A stretch of 61,860 bases of DNA from Nocardia sp. MH4 (GTDB taxonomy: Bacteria; Actinomycetota; Actinomycetes; Mycobacteriales; Mycobacteriaceae). The position numbers were made by a program, and so were the translations under genes. The stretch lies in NCBI RefSeq assembly GCF_019266065.1, contig NZ_LPNR01000086.1:1-61860 (forward strand), written 5' to 3'. Below the pieces are notes generated by a model. It ran no database searches. It saw only the letters and a program-made list of their open reading frames with translations, and had not been told where the DNA came from. Of the stretch, positions 9,291 to 18,917 are shown piece after piece. The first letter of the stretch is position 1. Each line of letters starts with the position of its first letter.

Positions 9291-10514
9291 TCACCCACAC
9301 TTCTTGAGAATTGCATATTGGGCGGAGGCTCGTTCCTGCAGCGCTCGGTCAACTGATCCCCAGGAGAACATGTCGGTGGTCACGACCGCGACGTATCTGT
9401 CGAACACGACCGCGCACATGGCATCGAAGTTCCTGTTCGGATCGGCTTCGTCGAGCTTCAGGCATTGAGCATCGAGAAGTCCGAAGGGGGGATCCAGCAC
9501 CGTGTCGTTCTTCCCCGGCTTTGCCAGGAATGTTTGCAGCAGGAAGGCGGACGAAAGGTCACGCGCTCGATACACGGTACTCGCGCGGCGACCAACGAGG
9601 TCGACACCGGCCTCTTCGAACTTCTTTTTGGCTTCGACCGGGTTGCGTTCGTAATGCAGAATACCCATCGGGTCGAACGTCCCATGGTCTTCACGGAGTG
9701 ACCGAGGATCGCGGTCGTCGCGGATCATCGATCGGCGGACGATATTCTCCGCATCGAGCGGCTCATTGAGTACTTCGTCCAGCGCTGTGGGCGACTGGCG
9801 ACCGAGTAGGTCGGTCTGTAATTGGAAAGTCTTCTCTGCTGCCTTCAGCAGTTCGGTTATGTCGGCTTTCGAAGCTCGCGCACTGACCATGATCACGTAG
9901 GGTCCGTGCGGCATCCAGGAAACAATCGAGGTGTCCTCCGGTGACGAGGAGAGGCTCGTTGGGTAGCTGGAAATTCCCGCAGTCGGGCGACCACCGTGCT
10001 CTACGCTGATGCTATGGAGCTCGGACGCAGCTCGTGCGCTGTCGGACCCGGTCGCGAACCGCATGACCGCTATTTCTAGTTCCTTGGGACTTCGCACGCT
10101 GGAATTCGTCCGACGCGACGATACCCCGGTAACAAAGCTCATGTTGTCTTTGATAACGCGTTGGTGCTCGGTTCTGATACTGCTGGCCGCTGGGATTCCG
10201 GTCTCGTCTATGAATATTCTAGTGCGATCGAGTGACGTCAATTCGACGTCTACGTCGAAAGGGTGTGCGAGGTATCCGAGGAGTTTCGTACCTTCGATCT
10301 GTCGAATGGTTTCCGACCCTACTGCGTAGGGGTCGACCTCGTAGGGTGAAGGGTCTGTCTGGAATGGTCCAGTCCGGAGTGAACTGAGTTCGACATCCGT
10401 ATGTCCGGGCTGTGCGGTTCCGGTAACGGTTGATCCGCAACCGGCGGACAGTATAAGTACCCCCGCGACAGCGGCAACCTTTAGAGAATATCTAAATCGT
10501 AGCGCGTCGGCCAA
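9291..10514 (-). CDS. DUF7373-like lipoprotein, type B second copy
   Basis: A 407-residue lipoprotein with a clear lipobox (LSAGC, Cys 26). The start appears to be TTG: no ATG or GTG falls between the kinase stop and the signal peptide in frame. It carries the L-x-x-G-x-F-x-T version of the family motif and the C-terminal ASAQYAILKK block, and is closest to the gene at 13424-14647 (shared GTAQPG / GQAKPG and IEGTKLL / IEGRRLL). It begins nine bases after a membrane kinase and leads straight into the next lipoprotein gene, so kinase, type B and type A form one transcription unit. Confidence 0.82.
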   Translation of the reverse strand: MADALRFRYSLKVAAVAGVLILSAGCGSTVTGTAQPGHTDVELSSLRTGPFQTDPSPYEVDPYAVGSETIRQIEGTKLLGYLAHPFDVDVELTSLDRTRIFIDETGIPAASSIRTEHQRVIKDNMSFVTGVSSRRTNSSVRSPKELEIAVMRFATGSDSARAASELHSISVEHGGRPTAGISSYPTSLSSSPEDTSIVSWMPHGPYVIMVSARASKADITELLKAAEKTFQLQTDLLGRQSPTALDEVLNEPLDAENIVRRSMIRDDRDPRSLREDHGTFDPMGILHYERNPVEAKKKFEEAGVDLVGRRASTVYRARDLSSAFLLQTFLAKPGKNDTVLDPPFGLLDAQCLKLDEADPNRNFDAMCAVVFDRYVAVVTTDMFSWGSVDRALQERASAQYAILKKCG

Positions 10515-10523
10515 GTCTGCCCC

Positions 10524-12113
10524 CTATTTGATCGCCTTAGAAATGGCGGGCACCATCTTGTCGATGAGGATCTGCTGCGACTGGTCGCTCCAGACCTGGA
10601 ATGCCTGGACGGTCGATGGATCATCGATGACGACGACCTTGCCGTTTCCGCTAGTCAATGCGTACGGCAGCCCGCGGAACCCGCCGTTACCCGCCTGGCT
10701 GTCGGTGCGGAGAACGATGACGACATCGGTGTTGTTCTTGATGCTGTAATCCCCGACAGACAGTGCGCGGGGTGATTTTTCGTCGCCCACGGCTTTGTAC
10801 TCCGGGTTGTAGTCGAAGTCCAAGTCGCGCAGGAATTTCCACTGGTCACTGGGGTTGAGAACCACGGACAGGGTTGAGTTGCCGTAGTTGTAAGCGGTGA
10901 CGGACTTTCCGCTGAACTCTGGATGTTGAGAACGTACTTGGGCCATGGGGTCACCCCCACCGGCCGATCCACTGTCGGGCCTGGTCAGCACGAAAACGCC
11001 GGTGCCGACCAAGGCCGCGACCACAACCGCGATCAGGCTGGTCAGCAGTACTTTTCGGCCCCGGTTGGAGCGGTGGGGAGTGGGGTTTCGGGCGGTGAGG
11101 ATGTCGCTTTCGGAGACGCTGCCCGTCGGGGGTGCGTAGCCGACGACAGCGCGGCTGGGATCGGTGCCCCATTGCGGGGATACGACATCGGTGGCGGCGG
11201 TGACCGGGCCGTTGATCGGCATGCGTGGGGCAGTGTTGAACCCCTGGGACGCCGGCGCCTGCATCGGCGCGCCGAACAGGGCGTTGTGCGCGTCTTGGAT
11301 GAATTCGCGGCAGGTGTTGTAGCGGTGGGCCGGGTCTTTCGCCATGACCTTGGCGATGACGTGGTCGATCGCGGGTGGGAGGTCGGGGCGGACGGCGGTG
11401 ACTCGGGGTGGAGGCTCGTGGAGGTGGCCCATCATGACCATGGCCGGGACCGTGGCGGGGTAGGGGTTCTGGCCGGTGAGCAGTTTGTAGAGGGAGCAGC
11501 CGAGGCTGTAGATGTCGGCGCGGTGGTCGAGCTTGGTGCCCATCAGCTGCTCGGGGGGAGCGTAGGCGACGGTGGCCATGAAATTGCCGGTGGCGGTGAG
11601 GTCCTGGCCGTCGTCGGCGGATTTGGCGACGCCGAAGTCGGTGAGCAGGACGCGTTCCTCGTCGCCGTCCTCGGCCGCGGCGATCATGAAGTTGGCGGGC
11701 TTGATGTCGCGGTGTAGGAGGCCGCGGCGGTGCGCGTAGTCGAGGCCCTTGCCGACCTCGCCGATGATGCGCAGCGCTCGGTGCGGGGGCATCGCGCTCG
11801 GGCCCTTGGCCACCTCGGCGGAGGCATCGGTGCCGTCGACGTACTGCATGGCGATCCACAGCTGGCCGTCCTCGTCGCCGCGGTTGTAGACGGCGACGAT
11901 GTTCGGATGGTCCAGGCCTGCGGCGAGATTGGCTTCCCGTTCGAACCGGCCCCGGAATTCGGGGTCGGTGGACAGGTCGCCGCTGAGGACCTTGAGGGCG
12001 TCGCGGCGGGGGAGGCTGGGGTTCTGGGCGAGGTAGACGGTGCCCATGCCTCCGGCGCCGAGGACCTTGATCACTCGGTAGCCACCCACAATTGCGCCGG
12101 GCCGCAAGGCCAT
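10524..12113 (-). CDS. Membrane Ser/Thr protein kinase, PknF-like, module 2
   Basis: About 529 residues, starting at MALRPGAIV. The kinase domain covers residues 12 to about 275, with the glycine loop (GAGGMGTV), ATP-binding Lys 41, the HRD loop (LHRDIKPAN), the DFG motif (LTDFGVAK) and a PPE in place of APE. One membrane helix lies around residue 355. The outer domain of about 160 residues is not made of PASTA repeats and is clearly related to that of the kinase at 16058-17593 (shared FL-x-DL-x-F, GLP and IDDP blocks). It heads an operon with two lipoproteins. Its inner domain resembles M. tuberculosis PknF. The signal sensed is unknown. Confidence 0.9.
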   Translation of the reverse strand: MALRPGAIVGGYRVIKVLGAGGMGTVYLAQNPSLPRRDALKVLSGDLSTDPEFRGRFEREANLAAGLDHPNIVAVYNRGDEDGQLWIAMQYVDGTDASAEVAKGPSAMPPHRALRIIGEVGKGLDYAHRRGLLHRDIKPANFMIAAAEDGDEERVLLTDFGVAKSADDGQDLTATGNFMATVAYAPPEQLMGTKLDHRADIYSLGCSLYKLLTGQNPYPATVPAMVMMGHLHEPPPRVTAVRPDLPPAIDHVIAKVMAKDPAHRYNTCREFIQDAHNALFGAPMQAPASQGFNTAPRMPINGPVTAATDVVSPQWGTDPSRAVVGYAPPTGSVSESDILTARNPTPHRSNRGRKVLLTSLIAVVVAALVGTGVFVLTRPDSGSAGGGDPMAQVRSQHPEFSGKSVTAYNYGNSTLSVVLNPSDQWKFLRDLDFDYNPEYKAVGDEKSPRALSVGDYSIKNNTDVVIVLRTDSQAGNGGFRGLPYALTSGNGKVVVIDDPSTVQAFQVWSDQSQQILIDKMVPAISKAIK

Positions 12114-12205
12114 TCGCGTCTCCTCAATCCTTCGCGCGCCCCGCAGTGCACGTTCCAACAGGGCAATCTAGCAGGTGCTGTCGCACCCCACAGTGCTCGT
12201 GCGTG

Positions 12206-13420
12206 TCAGCTGAATCCGACCAGCAGCTTGTACTGTGCGGCGGCCCGCTGGTAAACATCCTGCAGGTTGGTGCCGGATACGCCGAACACATATCGACCGA
12301 TCACACCGTGACACGTCGGGGGTGCGTCGGACGCGTACTTCACTTCGGGTTTCGCATTGAAGCAATGGACGACCGGAAGATTCGGCGGCCCGGCGACCTT
12401 CATGTAATCGGTATCGCTGGTCGTTTCGTTGTCCAGCGCCGCGCGGAAGCGGCCTGCCGCGGCCTCGTCGCGCGTGCGGTACACAGATCCGGTGTCGAAT
12501 GCCACGAGGTCGACCCCGGCGTCGGTGTAGGCGGGCACCATGATCGCGGGATGCTCCTCGAGATGCAGAACAGCCTGGAGCGGATAGGCCGCGGAGCTGC
12601 TGGTTCCCTTCTTCGGGCGCTTCGCCGCCTCGGTCGGCAGCACATGACCCAAAAGGCCCTCGGTGTCGAGCGGCAGCTTATCGATCTCGTTCAGCGGCGT
12701 CGGGGTGTACGTGCGGAGCAGCTCGAGCTGCTTGTCGAAATATTTGCGCACGACTTCGGCGTCTGCGGCCGGGTCGTAGGGGAGACCGATCGGATCGGTG
12801 ACGTCGATGGACAGCAGCATGTCGCCGCGGACCAGCCAGGCGCGCAGGTGCTGCAGCCGCAGCGGGTCGGTTTTGACCTCCAACTTGGCCAGGCTGTCGG
12901 GGTAGCTCGGAATCTGATAGGCCGAGCTCGGCGTGCGGTTCGACAGTTCGGTCGCCGCGAATTTCGCCTGATCCGGCGTCGAGAAGCGCAGGGTGATCGT
13001 CGAGACTTCACGGCCGGCGTAGAGCTGGTCCCGGCGATTCGCGGAACTGTCCCATCCGGCGACGACACCCGGAACGACGGCATTGAAATCGGTGGATTCG
13101 ATTCCCGAGCCGCTGAAGTACGGCGGGTCGACCGCGGTGATGTGCCGACCGCCGCTGAATCCGGTCGCGAAGATGAAGCGCGGATCGAATTGGGAGGCGA
13201 TCGGAGTCGCGGCGCCGATGCGGATCGCCTCGCGCAGGGCACCCGAGGTCGGTACCCGACTGGGCTCCAGGTCGACCGCTGTCGTCGGGTAGTTGCCGGA
13301 ATCCAGTTTGGTGACGTCGACGGCCGGTGCCGACGGTGTGGCGGCGTCGGAGCCGCCGCACGCGGCCAGTGCGAATCCCAGGGTCAGCAAAGCGCTGCTC
13401 AGGCGAAGTTTTCGCGTCAT
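12206..13420 (-). CDS. DUF7373-like lipoprotein, type A first copy
   Basis: A 404-residue lipoprotein with lipobox LAAC (Cys 21). It begins with L-D-S-G-N-Y-P-T-T and ends with AAAQYKLLVG. The best match in the window is the gene at 8104-9288. It starts three bases after the type B gene stops. Codons here are strongly GC-ending, unlike those of the 8104 paralog. A 92-bp gap separates its stop from the next kinase gene, the only likely place for a promoter of module 2. No catalytic motif is recognised. Confidence 0.84.
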   Translation of the reverse strand: MTRKLRLSSALLTLGFALAACGGSDAATPSAPAVDVTKLDSGNYPTTAVDLEPSRVPTSGALREAIRIGAATPIASQFDPRFIFATGFSGGRHITAVDPPYFSGSGIESTDFNAVVPGVVAGWDSSANRRDQLYAGREVSTITLRFSTPDQAKFAATELSNRTPSSAYQIPSYPDSLAKLEVKTDPLRLQHLRAWLVRGDMLLSIDVTDPIGLPYDPAADAEVVRKYFDKQLELLRTYTPTPLNEIDKLPLDTEGLLGHVLPTEAAKRPKKGTSSSAAYPLQAVLHLEEHPAIMVPAYTDAGVDLVAFDTGSVYRTRDEAAAGRFRAALDNETTSDTDYMKVAGPPNLPVVHCFNAKPEVKYASDAPPTCHGVIGRYVFGVSGTNLQDVYQRAAAQYKLLVGFS

Positions 13421-13423
13421 CGT

Positions 13424-14647
13424 CTACTCGCTCTTCTTCAGGATCGCGTACTGCGCGGCGGTCCGTTCCTGCAGTGTCGCGTCGACCTGCAGTGCCGCAC
13501 GTGACGATGTCGCCAGTGACATGACCACGGCGACGTAGCGTCCGTAGACGACTACACAGATCCCGTTGTAGCCACGGTTCGGGTCCGCTTCCTCCAGCCG
13601 GAGGCATTGGGCGTCGGCGATACCGGGCGGTGGATCGAGCGCACTGTCGCTCTTGCCCGGCTTGGCGAGGACGGTCTGGAGTGCGAACGCGGCCTCGACA
13701 TCGCGGGTCCGGTACACGGTGCTGAAACGCCGACCGACCAGGTCGACGCCGGCCTTCTCGAATGCCGCGCGGGCTTCGGCCGGGTTCCGTTCGAAGTGCA
13801 GGATCCCCGACGGCTCGAAGGTGCCGAAGTCCTCTTCGTGGTAGCTCATGCCGTACGGGTCGCCCGCCGGTGACTTGCCGGTCGCCCGGCGCATGATGCC
13901 GTCGGGATCCAGCGGCAGGTCGAGCAGATCGTCGGGGGCGATCACCCGGTACTTGTCGAGGGCGGGAATCTGCAGGTCGAGGGCCTTCTTGATCTTGGTG
14001 GCCAAGCCGGCCGGATCGGAGGTCTCCTGCGACATGCTGACGGCGATCACGAACGGACCGTGCGCCTGGAAAGCGCTGACCGCGCTGCCGTCCTTGCTCG
14101 ATGCGTTCGCCTCGGCGTAGCCGGGGATCGTCACCGGCTGGCGGGGATTTTCGCCGGTGGTGCTCACCTGGTACATCGCGGCGGCGGCGTTCTTGCTGTC
14201 CTGCGCGGTGGCGAAGTGCAGCACGCTCAGGTGCATTCCCTTGGAATCGCGCACGCTGCCGTTCGTGCGTGCCCCGGTGACGCCGGCGATGAAGTTGTTG
14301 TCGGCCACCGCGGCCTTGAACTGTTCGGGCAGGCCGTCGTCTTTCGACATGTCCGTGCCGTCGGCGAACACTCTGGTCGTGTCCCGCTTGGTCAGTTCTG
14401 GGTCGACATCGATCGGCTGGATCAGAACGTTGAGCAGTCGTCGCCCCTCGATCAACCGGACCGATTTCGCCGTGTCGGAGTACTTCAGCTCGAAGGTGGT
14501 CGGCTCGGTGACGGTCGCGCCGGTCTTGAGCGTCGCCAGGTCGACCGGTGTCATGCCGGGCTTGGCCTGGCCGGAAATCGGTGCCGCGCATCCTGATCCG
14601 ACGACCAGGACGGTGAGCAGCCCGGCCAGCCGCAAGGTGTTGTTCAT
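13424..14647 (-). CDS. DUF7373-like lipoprotein, type B first copy
   Basis: About 407 residues from the ATG giving MNNTLRLAG; lipobox VGSGC (Cys 20). The mature protein has L-K-T-G-A-x-V-T as its version of the family motif and ends with RTAAQYAILKK. It is closest to the gene at 9291-10514. It is the middle gene of a tight run of three lipoproteins behind the kinase at 16058-17593, with gaps of 11 and 3 bases. The function is unknown. Confidence 0.84.
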   Translation of the reverse strand: MNNTLRLAGLLTVLVVGSGCAAPISGQAKPGMTPVDLATLKTGATVTEPTTFELKYSDTAKSVRLIEGRRLLNVLIQPIDVDPELTKRDTTRVFADGTDMSKDDGLPEQFKAAVADNNFIAGVTGARTNGSVRDSKGMHLSVLHFATAQDSKNAAAAMYQVSTTGENPRQPVTIPGYAEANASSKDGSAVSAFQAHGPFVIAVSMSQETSDPAGLATKIKKALDLQIPALDKYRVIAPDDLLDLPLDPDGIMRRATGKSPAGDPYGMSYHEEDFGTFEPSGILHFERNPAEARAAFEKAGVDLVGRRFSTVYRTRDVEAAFALQTVLAKPGKSDSALDPPPGIADAQCLRLEEADPNRGYNGICVVVYGRYVAVVMSLATSSRAALQVDATLQERTAAQYAILKKSE

Positions 14648-14658
14648 CTCGGGCATCC

Positions 14659-15891
14659 TCATCGGCGGGTGAGCAGAACGTATTGGGCGGCGACCTGCTG
14701 ATGGAGGTCCTGCAGGTTCCCGTCGCGGATCTGCGCGGCGTAGCGGTCGACCTGCAGGTAGCAGATGTAGTCGGAGGTCTTCACCTCACCCTGGGACTCG
14801 TAGGTGTTGGCCCGGCACGCGACCGCGTCGGCCAGCTTGTCCGGCGCCGAAGCCTCCTTCGAGTCCGCTTCCGGCTTCTTCCACTCGTCGACGAGGGCCT
14901 TCGCGCCCGCCGTCGTGGTGGACCGGAAGACGACCGAGTCGCCGAAGGTGATCAAGTCGACGCCGTTCTTGGTGAAAGTGTTCAGCAGATCGGCGTCCGG
15001 ATCGGCGAACAGGCTCAGTGCCCCACGGCCGGTGAAGTATCCGTCGGGCTGCGCGCGGACCGGTGCCGACGGATCCGAGGGCAAGGTCCGCCCGAGCAGC
15101 CCGGTCGGATCGAGCGGGACGCGTTCGAGCTGGTCCGACGGGGTCGGCACGAATTTGTCCAGGAGTGGGATCTGCACCGCGAGCGCTCGTTCGACCTGCG
15201 CGGTCAGCGAGGCCAGATCGGGTGCCTTGGTCTCGTCATCGATCTTCATGAAGATCACGTAGCGGTCGTGGACCGTCCAGGAACCGATCGAAGAGACCGA
15301 CGGCCGCCAGTGCGCGTAGGTCTTCGGGTACTTGGTGATCGACACGGATTCGTTGTCGGCGTTGAAGGTGAAGTCGTCGTGCTCGAGGGTCGGACCGACG
15401 GTCTCCGCGGTCTTGGCATCGGGGAAGATCAGGACCGAGAGGTTGAGGCTGCGCCGCGGCTCGCCCCCGCTGGGACCGGTCGCCCAGGTGTTCAGCCAGC
15501 CGGCGACCAGATCCTCGGCGACCTCGTCGAAGGTGTCGTTGATGATGAGCTTGCCCAGGCCCTTGCGATTCAGCACGATCTGCGTGGGATGGACCAGCGA
15601 TTCCCGGCGATTGTCGTAGACATAGGCGGGGTCGATCTCGAAGGGGACGGCCACGTGGTCCGCGAGCCGCTGCGCCTCCCACGCCCGCCCCTGGTTCAGG
15701 CTCTTGGCGTTGCCGACCGTGCGCGGCTGGGTCTGGTAATTGCCGAAATTCAGGTTCGACGAGTCCGGCTCGGTGCGCGTCGCGCTTCCCGATACCTGCG
15801 AGCCGCAACCGATCACGGCGGCGGAAACCACGACGGCGACTGCCGCCTGAACCGCTACGCGCGCCATCGTTGCACCACGGTTGAGCAGCAC
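14659..15891 (-). CDS. DUF7373-like lipoprotein, module 1
   Basis: About 410 residues. The GTG start giving MLLNRGATM is chosen because GGAGGGGGAG lies just upstream; an internal ATG 24 bases on is an alternative. Lipobox is VIGC. The family motif reads NFGNYQTQPRTVG, close to VGAYATQPRQVG in the protein at 18914-20122, and the C-terminal block is VAAQYVLL. It is the first lipoprotein after the kinase in module 1 and has no counterpart in module 2. Confidence 0.82.
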   Translation of the reverse strand: MLLNRGATMARVAVQAAVAVVVSAAVIGCGSQVSGSATRTEPDSSNLNFGNYQTQPRTVGNAKSLNQGRAWEAQRLADHVAVPFEIDPAYVYDNRRESLVHPTQIVLNRKGLGKLIINDTFDEVAEDLVAGWLNTWATGPSGGEPRRSLNLSVLIFPDAKTAETVGPTLEHDDFTFNADNESVSITKYPKTYAHWRPSVSSIGSWTVHDRYVIFMKIDDETKAPDLASLTAQVERALAVQIPLLDKFVPTPSDQLERVPLDPTGLLGRTLPSDPSAPVRAQPDGYFTGRGALSLFADPDADLLNTFTKNGVDLITFGDSVVFRSTTTAGAKALVDEWKKPEADSKEASAPDKLADAVACRANTYESQGEVKTSDYICYLQVDRYAAQIRDGNLQDLHQQVAAQYVLLTRR

Positions 15892-16057
15892 GCTCTCCCC
15901 CTCCAACTGACTAACTGATCCGATCGTGGGCCGACTCGGTCCGAGTCACAGGCCCACCCTTCCCCGGTGATCTGGCTCGCGGGCATAGTAGCGCACCCGC
16001 TTGCTCCGAGCTCGCGCTCCAGCAGCGGAGGGCGCCGACGCCGACCGGTCGGGCGGG

Positions 16058-17593
16058 CTACTTGATCCGGCTCTCGAGGATCGGGACCAGTCGCGACAGC
16101 AGGGTCTGTTCCGAGCTCGACGTCCAGGAGCGCATCGCGGTGACGCTGATCGGGTCGTCGATCGGGATGACGGTGGCGCGGGAGCCGGTGATCTGGAAGG
16201 GCAGGCCGAGGAGGCCGCCGCCGCCGGCCTTCGCGTCGCTGCGGACGGCGAGGATGTAGCTGTCCTCGGGGACGTCGAGGCGGTCGGAGGAGTTGGCGAC
16301 CGGGCGGGGCGAGGGCTCCTCGCCGGTCTTGGTGTAGTTGAAGTTGTAGACGAAACCGAGGTCTTCGAGGAATTTGGTCTGCAGGGTGCCGCCCAGATAG
16401 GTGGCGACCTTGTTGTCGGCGTCGACGTCGACCATCAGGACGGTCTTGCCGGTGAAGGCCGGATTGTCCTTGCGGGCCTGCTCGATCGGGCTCAGCGCGG
16501 CGGTCGAGACGGCGGTGGTGCCCGACCCGCCGGTAGCCGGGGTGTCACCGGCCGACGCCCAGATGCCGATGCCCGCGGCCACCGCGACGACGGCGACCAG
16601 GGCGCCGAGGGCGAGGACCAGGCGGTTCTTCGAATTCTTCGGTGGGTCAGCGTGATTCGTCGCGCCGATCGCGGTCACGGCGGTGGGGGACCACTGGGTG
16701 TGGGTCTGGATCGGGTGCGTCGCCGACGTGTGGTGGCCGGGGGGAGTCGAGCCGGGGACGAGGGCGGCGGTCGCGGCGGTGGTGAAGTCGCGGCAGGTCG
16801 AGAACCGTTCGTTCGGGTTCTTGGCCATGGCGCGCGCGAAGACGTGGTCGATCGCGGGCGGCAGGCCGGGGCGCACGGCGGTCGCGCGGGGCGGCGGTTC
16901 GTGCAGGTGGCCCATCATCACCAGGGCGGGCTGGGTCGCGGGATACGGGTTCTGGCCGGTGAGGAGTTTGAAGAAGGCGCAGGCCAGGCTGTAGACGTCG
17001 GCGCGGTGATCGAGGTGACCGCCCGACAGCTGTTCCGGCGGGGCGTAGGCGATGGTGGCCAGGAAGCTGCCGGTCTGGGTGAGCTCGGAGGCGTCGTCGG
17101 TCGACTTGGCCACGCCGAAGTCGGTGAGCAGCACTCGCTCGTCGTCGCCGTAGGTGTCCGAGAGCAGGAAGTTCGCGGGTTTGACGTCGCGATGCAGCAG
17201 GCCGCGGTGGTGTGCGAAATCGAGGCCCTTGCCGACCTCGGTGGTGATGCGCAGGGCGCGCAGCGGGGTCATCGCGTGCGGGTCGCGGGCGAGTTCGGCG
17301 GCGGCGTCGGTGCCGTCGACGTACTGCATGGCGATCCACAGTTGGCCGTTCTCCTCGCCGCGGTTGTAGACCGAGACGATATTCGGGTGGTCCAGGCCGG
17401 CGGCGAGATTGGCTTCGCGTTCGAAGCGGGCGCGGAACTCGGGGTCGCGGCTGAGTTCGGGGCTGAGGATCTTGAGCGCGTCGGTGCGCGGCAGGCTCGG
17501 ATGCGCGGCCAGATAGACCGAACCCATGCCGCCCGCGCCCAGCTTGCGGATGATGCGGTAGCCACCGACGATGGTGCCCGGGCTCATCGTCAT
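16058..17593 (-). CDS. Membrane Ser/Thr protein kinase, PknF-like, module 1
   Basis: About 511 residues from MTMSPGTIV, with AGGAG upstream. The kinase domain is complete: GAGGMGSV loop, catalytic Lys near residue 41, HRDVKPAN loop, LTDFGVAK and PPEQL. A His/Thr-rich link leads to one membrane helix at about residues 325-350 and an outer domain of about 155 residues that matches that of the kinase at 10524-12113 and lacks PASTA repeats. A 166-bp gap to the next lipoprotein gene carries no gene. Such kinases phosphorylate Thr on FHA partners; FHA proteins lie at 21555 and 24752. Confidence 0.9.
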   Translation of the reverse strand: MTMSPGTIVGGYRIIRKLGAGGMGSVYLAAHPSLPRTDALKILSPELSRDPEFRARFEREANLAAGLDHPNIVSVYNRGEENGQLWIAMQYVDGTDAAAELARDPHAMTPLRALRITTEVGKGLDFAHHRGLLHRDVKPANFLLSDTYGDDERVLLTDFGVAKSTDDASELTQTGSFLATIAYAPPEQLSGGHLDHRADVYSLACAFFKLLTGQNPYPATQPALVMMGHLHEPPPRATAVRPGLPPAIDHVFARAMAKNPNERFSTCRDFTTAATAALVPGSTPPGHHTSATHPIQTHTQWSPTAVTAIGATNHADPPKNSKNRLVLALGALVAVVAVAAGIGIWASAGDTPATGGSGTTAVSTAALSPIEQARKDNPAFTGKTVLMVDVDADNKVATYLGGTLQTKFLEDLGFVYNFNYTKTGEEPSPRPVANSSDRLDVPEDSYILAVRSDAKAGGGGLLGLPFQITGSRATVIPIDDPISVTAMRSWTSSSEQTLLSRLVPILESRIK

Positions 17594-17675
17594 CTCTTTC
17601 GGTCTCCTGACTCGTTCGGTGTGCCGCGCTCCGGCGGGAGCATACTGGCCACCCCCTTGCCGCGCAGTGCTCAGC

Positions 17676-18917
17676 TCAACGGCTGTTGGCGAAGACGGCG
17701 TACTGTGCGGCGGCGCGTTGCTGAGCGTCGAGGAGCTGTTCGCTGCTGACGATCCCGACGTACTGCTTGTAGGCGAGGATGCAGCTGAAGCGCTTCTTCG
17801 CGGCCAGCTGCTTGTTCTCCACACAGGCCGCCTCGGTGAGGTTCGGCGGGGGCGCGACGTCGGTCGCGGTGGGCCAGAGGAACAGCTTCTCGACGACCGC
17901 GCGGCGGGCCGACTCGGCGTCGGGAGTGCGGATCCCGATCGAGCCCCACGAGATGGCGACCTGCTGGGCGTTCATCTTCGTGAGTTGCTGCCCGAGGTAC
18001 TCGCGGTGGTCGGGGAGCGGGCCACCGGAGTAGTGCTGGATGCCGTGCGCGCCGGTGACCAGGTAGTTCGAGCCCTCGGGGCTGGTCAGGCCCTCGGGGT
18101 TGAGGGTCCGCATCAGGAGGTGATCGGGGTCCCAGGGCAGGGTCATCAGCTGTTCGTCGGTCAGCGGTGTGATCGCGGCCAGCGACTCGATCTGCTTGGT
18201 CAGCGCCGACTCGGCGAGGGCGGTGAGCGCGGGCAGGTCGGGCCTGGCCACCGACAGCAGGAAGGCGATCACATACGGACCGTGCGGCAACAGCACCCGG
18301 ACGAACGGCGCGTCCGGACGCCACTGGGCGTGGGCGGCAGGGTATTTCGGCAGCGACACCGGCTGGTTGCGGCCCTCCTGCGCGGCGAAGTCGGCGTCGT
18401 GGAATTCCCTAGCCGCCGCCGTGGCGCGCTCGGCGTCGGGGAATTGCAGGATCATCGTGGTTGCGGTGAACCAGTTGTTGTCCTTCTTGGTCGGCCAGGT
18501 ACCGCTGGTGCTGACGCTGAGATCCTTCGACGCGCCGCTGGAATGGAAGCCGTAGAGCATCTTGTGCTTCTGCGCGATGGCCGACATCGCGGTCTCGTTG
18601 CCGAGTTCCGACGGCATCAGCCGGGCATTGTTGGCGTCGGCACGGTTGCCGTAGATCATCTGCGGATCGATGTCGTAGGCGCTGATCGCGTAGTCGGCGA
18701 TCCGCATGGCGGCCAGCTTGTACATCTCGTAGAAGGCCGGAACGGGGTCGTCGTCGTGGGCATTGGGCGGTTCGGTGGGATACGCGCCGACATCGAGTGA
18801 GCGGACATCGATCTCGCCCGGCACGCCGGTGCCGGACACCGTGGCGCCGCAGGCCGTGAGGACGGCGGTCAGCAGGGCGGCGATCAGTACCGTCGGGGTG
18901 CGCTTCGGGATGCTCAT
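17676..18917 (-). CDS. DUF7373-like lipoprotein
   Basis: About 413 residues from MSIPKRTPT; lipobox LTAC (Cys 22 or nearby). The family motif reads LDVGAYPTEP and the C-terminal block AAAQYAVFANS. Its ATG overlaps the stop of the preceding lipoprotein gene (ATGA, 18914-18917), so the two are translationally coupled and may work as a pair. The kinase at 16058-17593 follows 82 bases downstream. No enzyme motif is seen. Confidence 0.83.
   Translation of the reverse strand: MSIPKRTPTVLIAALLTAVLTACGATVSGTGVPGEIDVRSLDVGAYPTEPPNAHDDDPVPAFYEMYKLAAMRIADYAISAYDIDPQMIYGNRADANNARLMPSELGNETAMSAIAQKHKMLYGFHSSGASKDLSVSTSGTWPTKKDNNWFTATTMILQFPDAERATAAAREFHDADFAAQEGRNQPVSLPKYPAAHAQWRPDAPFVRVLLPHGPYVIAFLLSVARPDLPALTALAESALTKQIESLAAITPLTDEQLMTLPWDPDHLLMRTLNPEGLTSPEGSNYLVTGAHGIQHYSGGPLPDHREYLGQQLTKMNAQQVAISWGSIGIRTPDAESARRAVVEKLFLWPTATDVAPPPNLTEAACVENKQLAAKKRFSCILAYKQYVGIVSSEQLLDAQQRAAAQYAVFANSR

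Noticed and set aside
10923..11717. 264-codon plus-strand ORF within the kinase gene
   Set aside because: It is opposite the kinase catalytic domain and reads as Gly/Val/Asp-rich filler.
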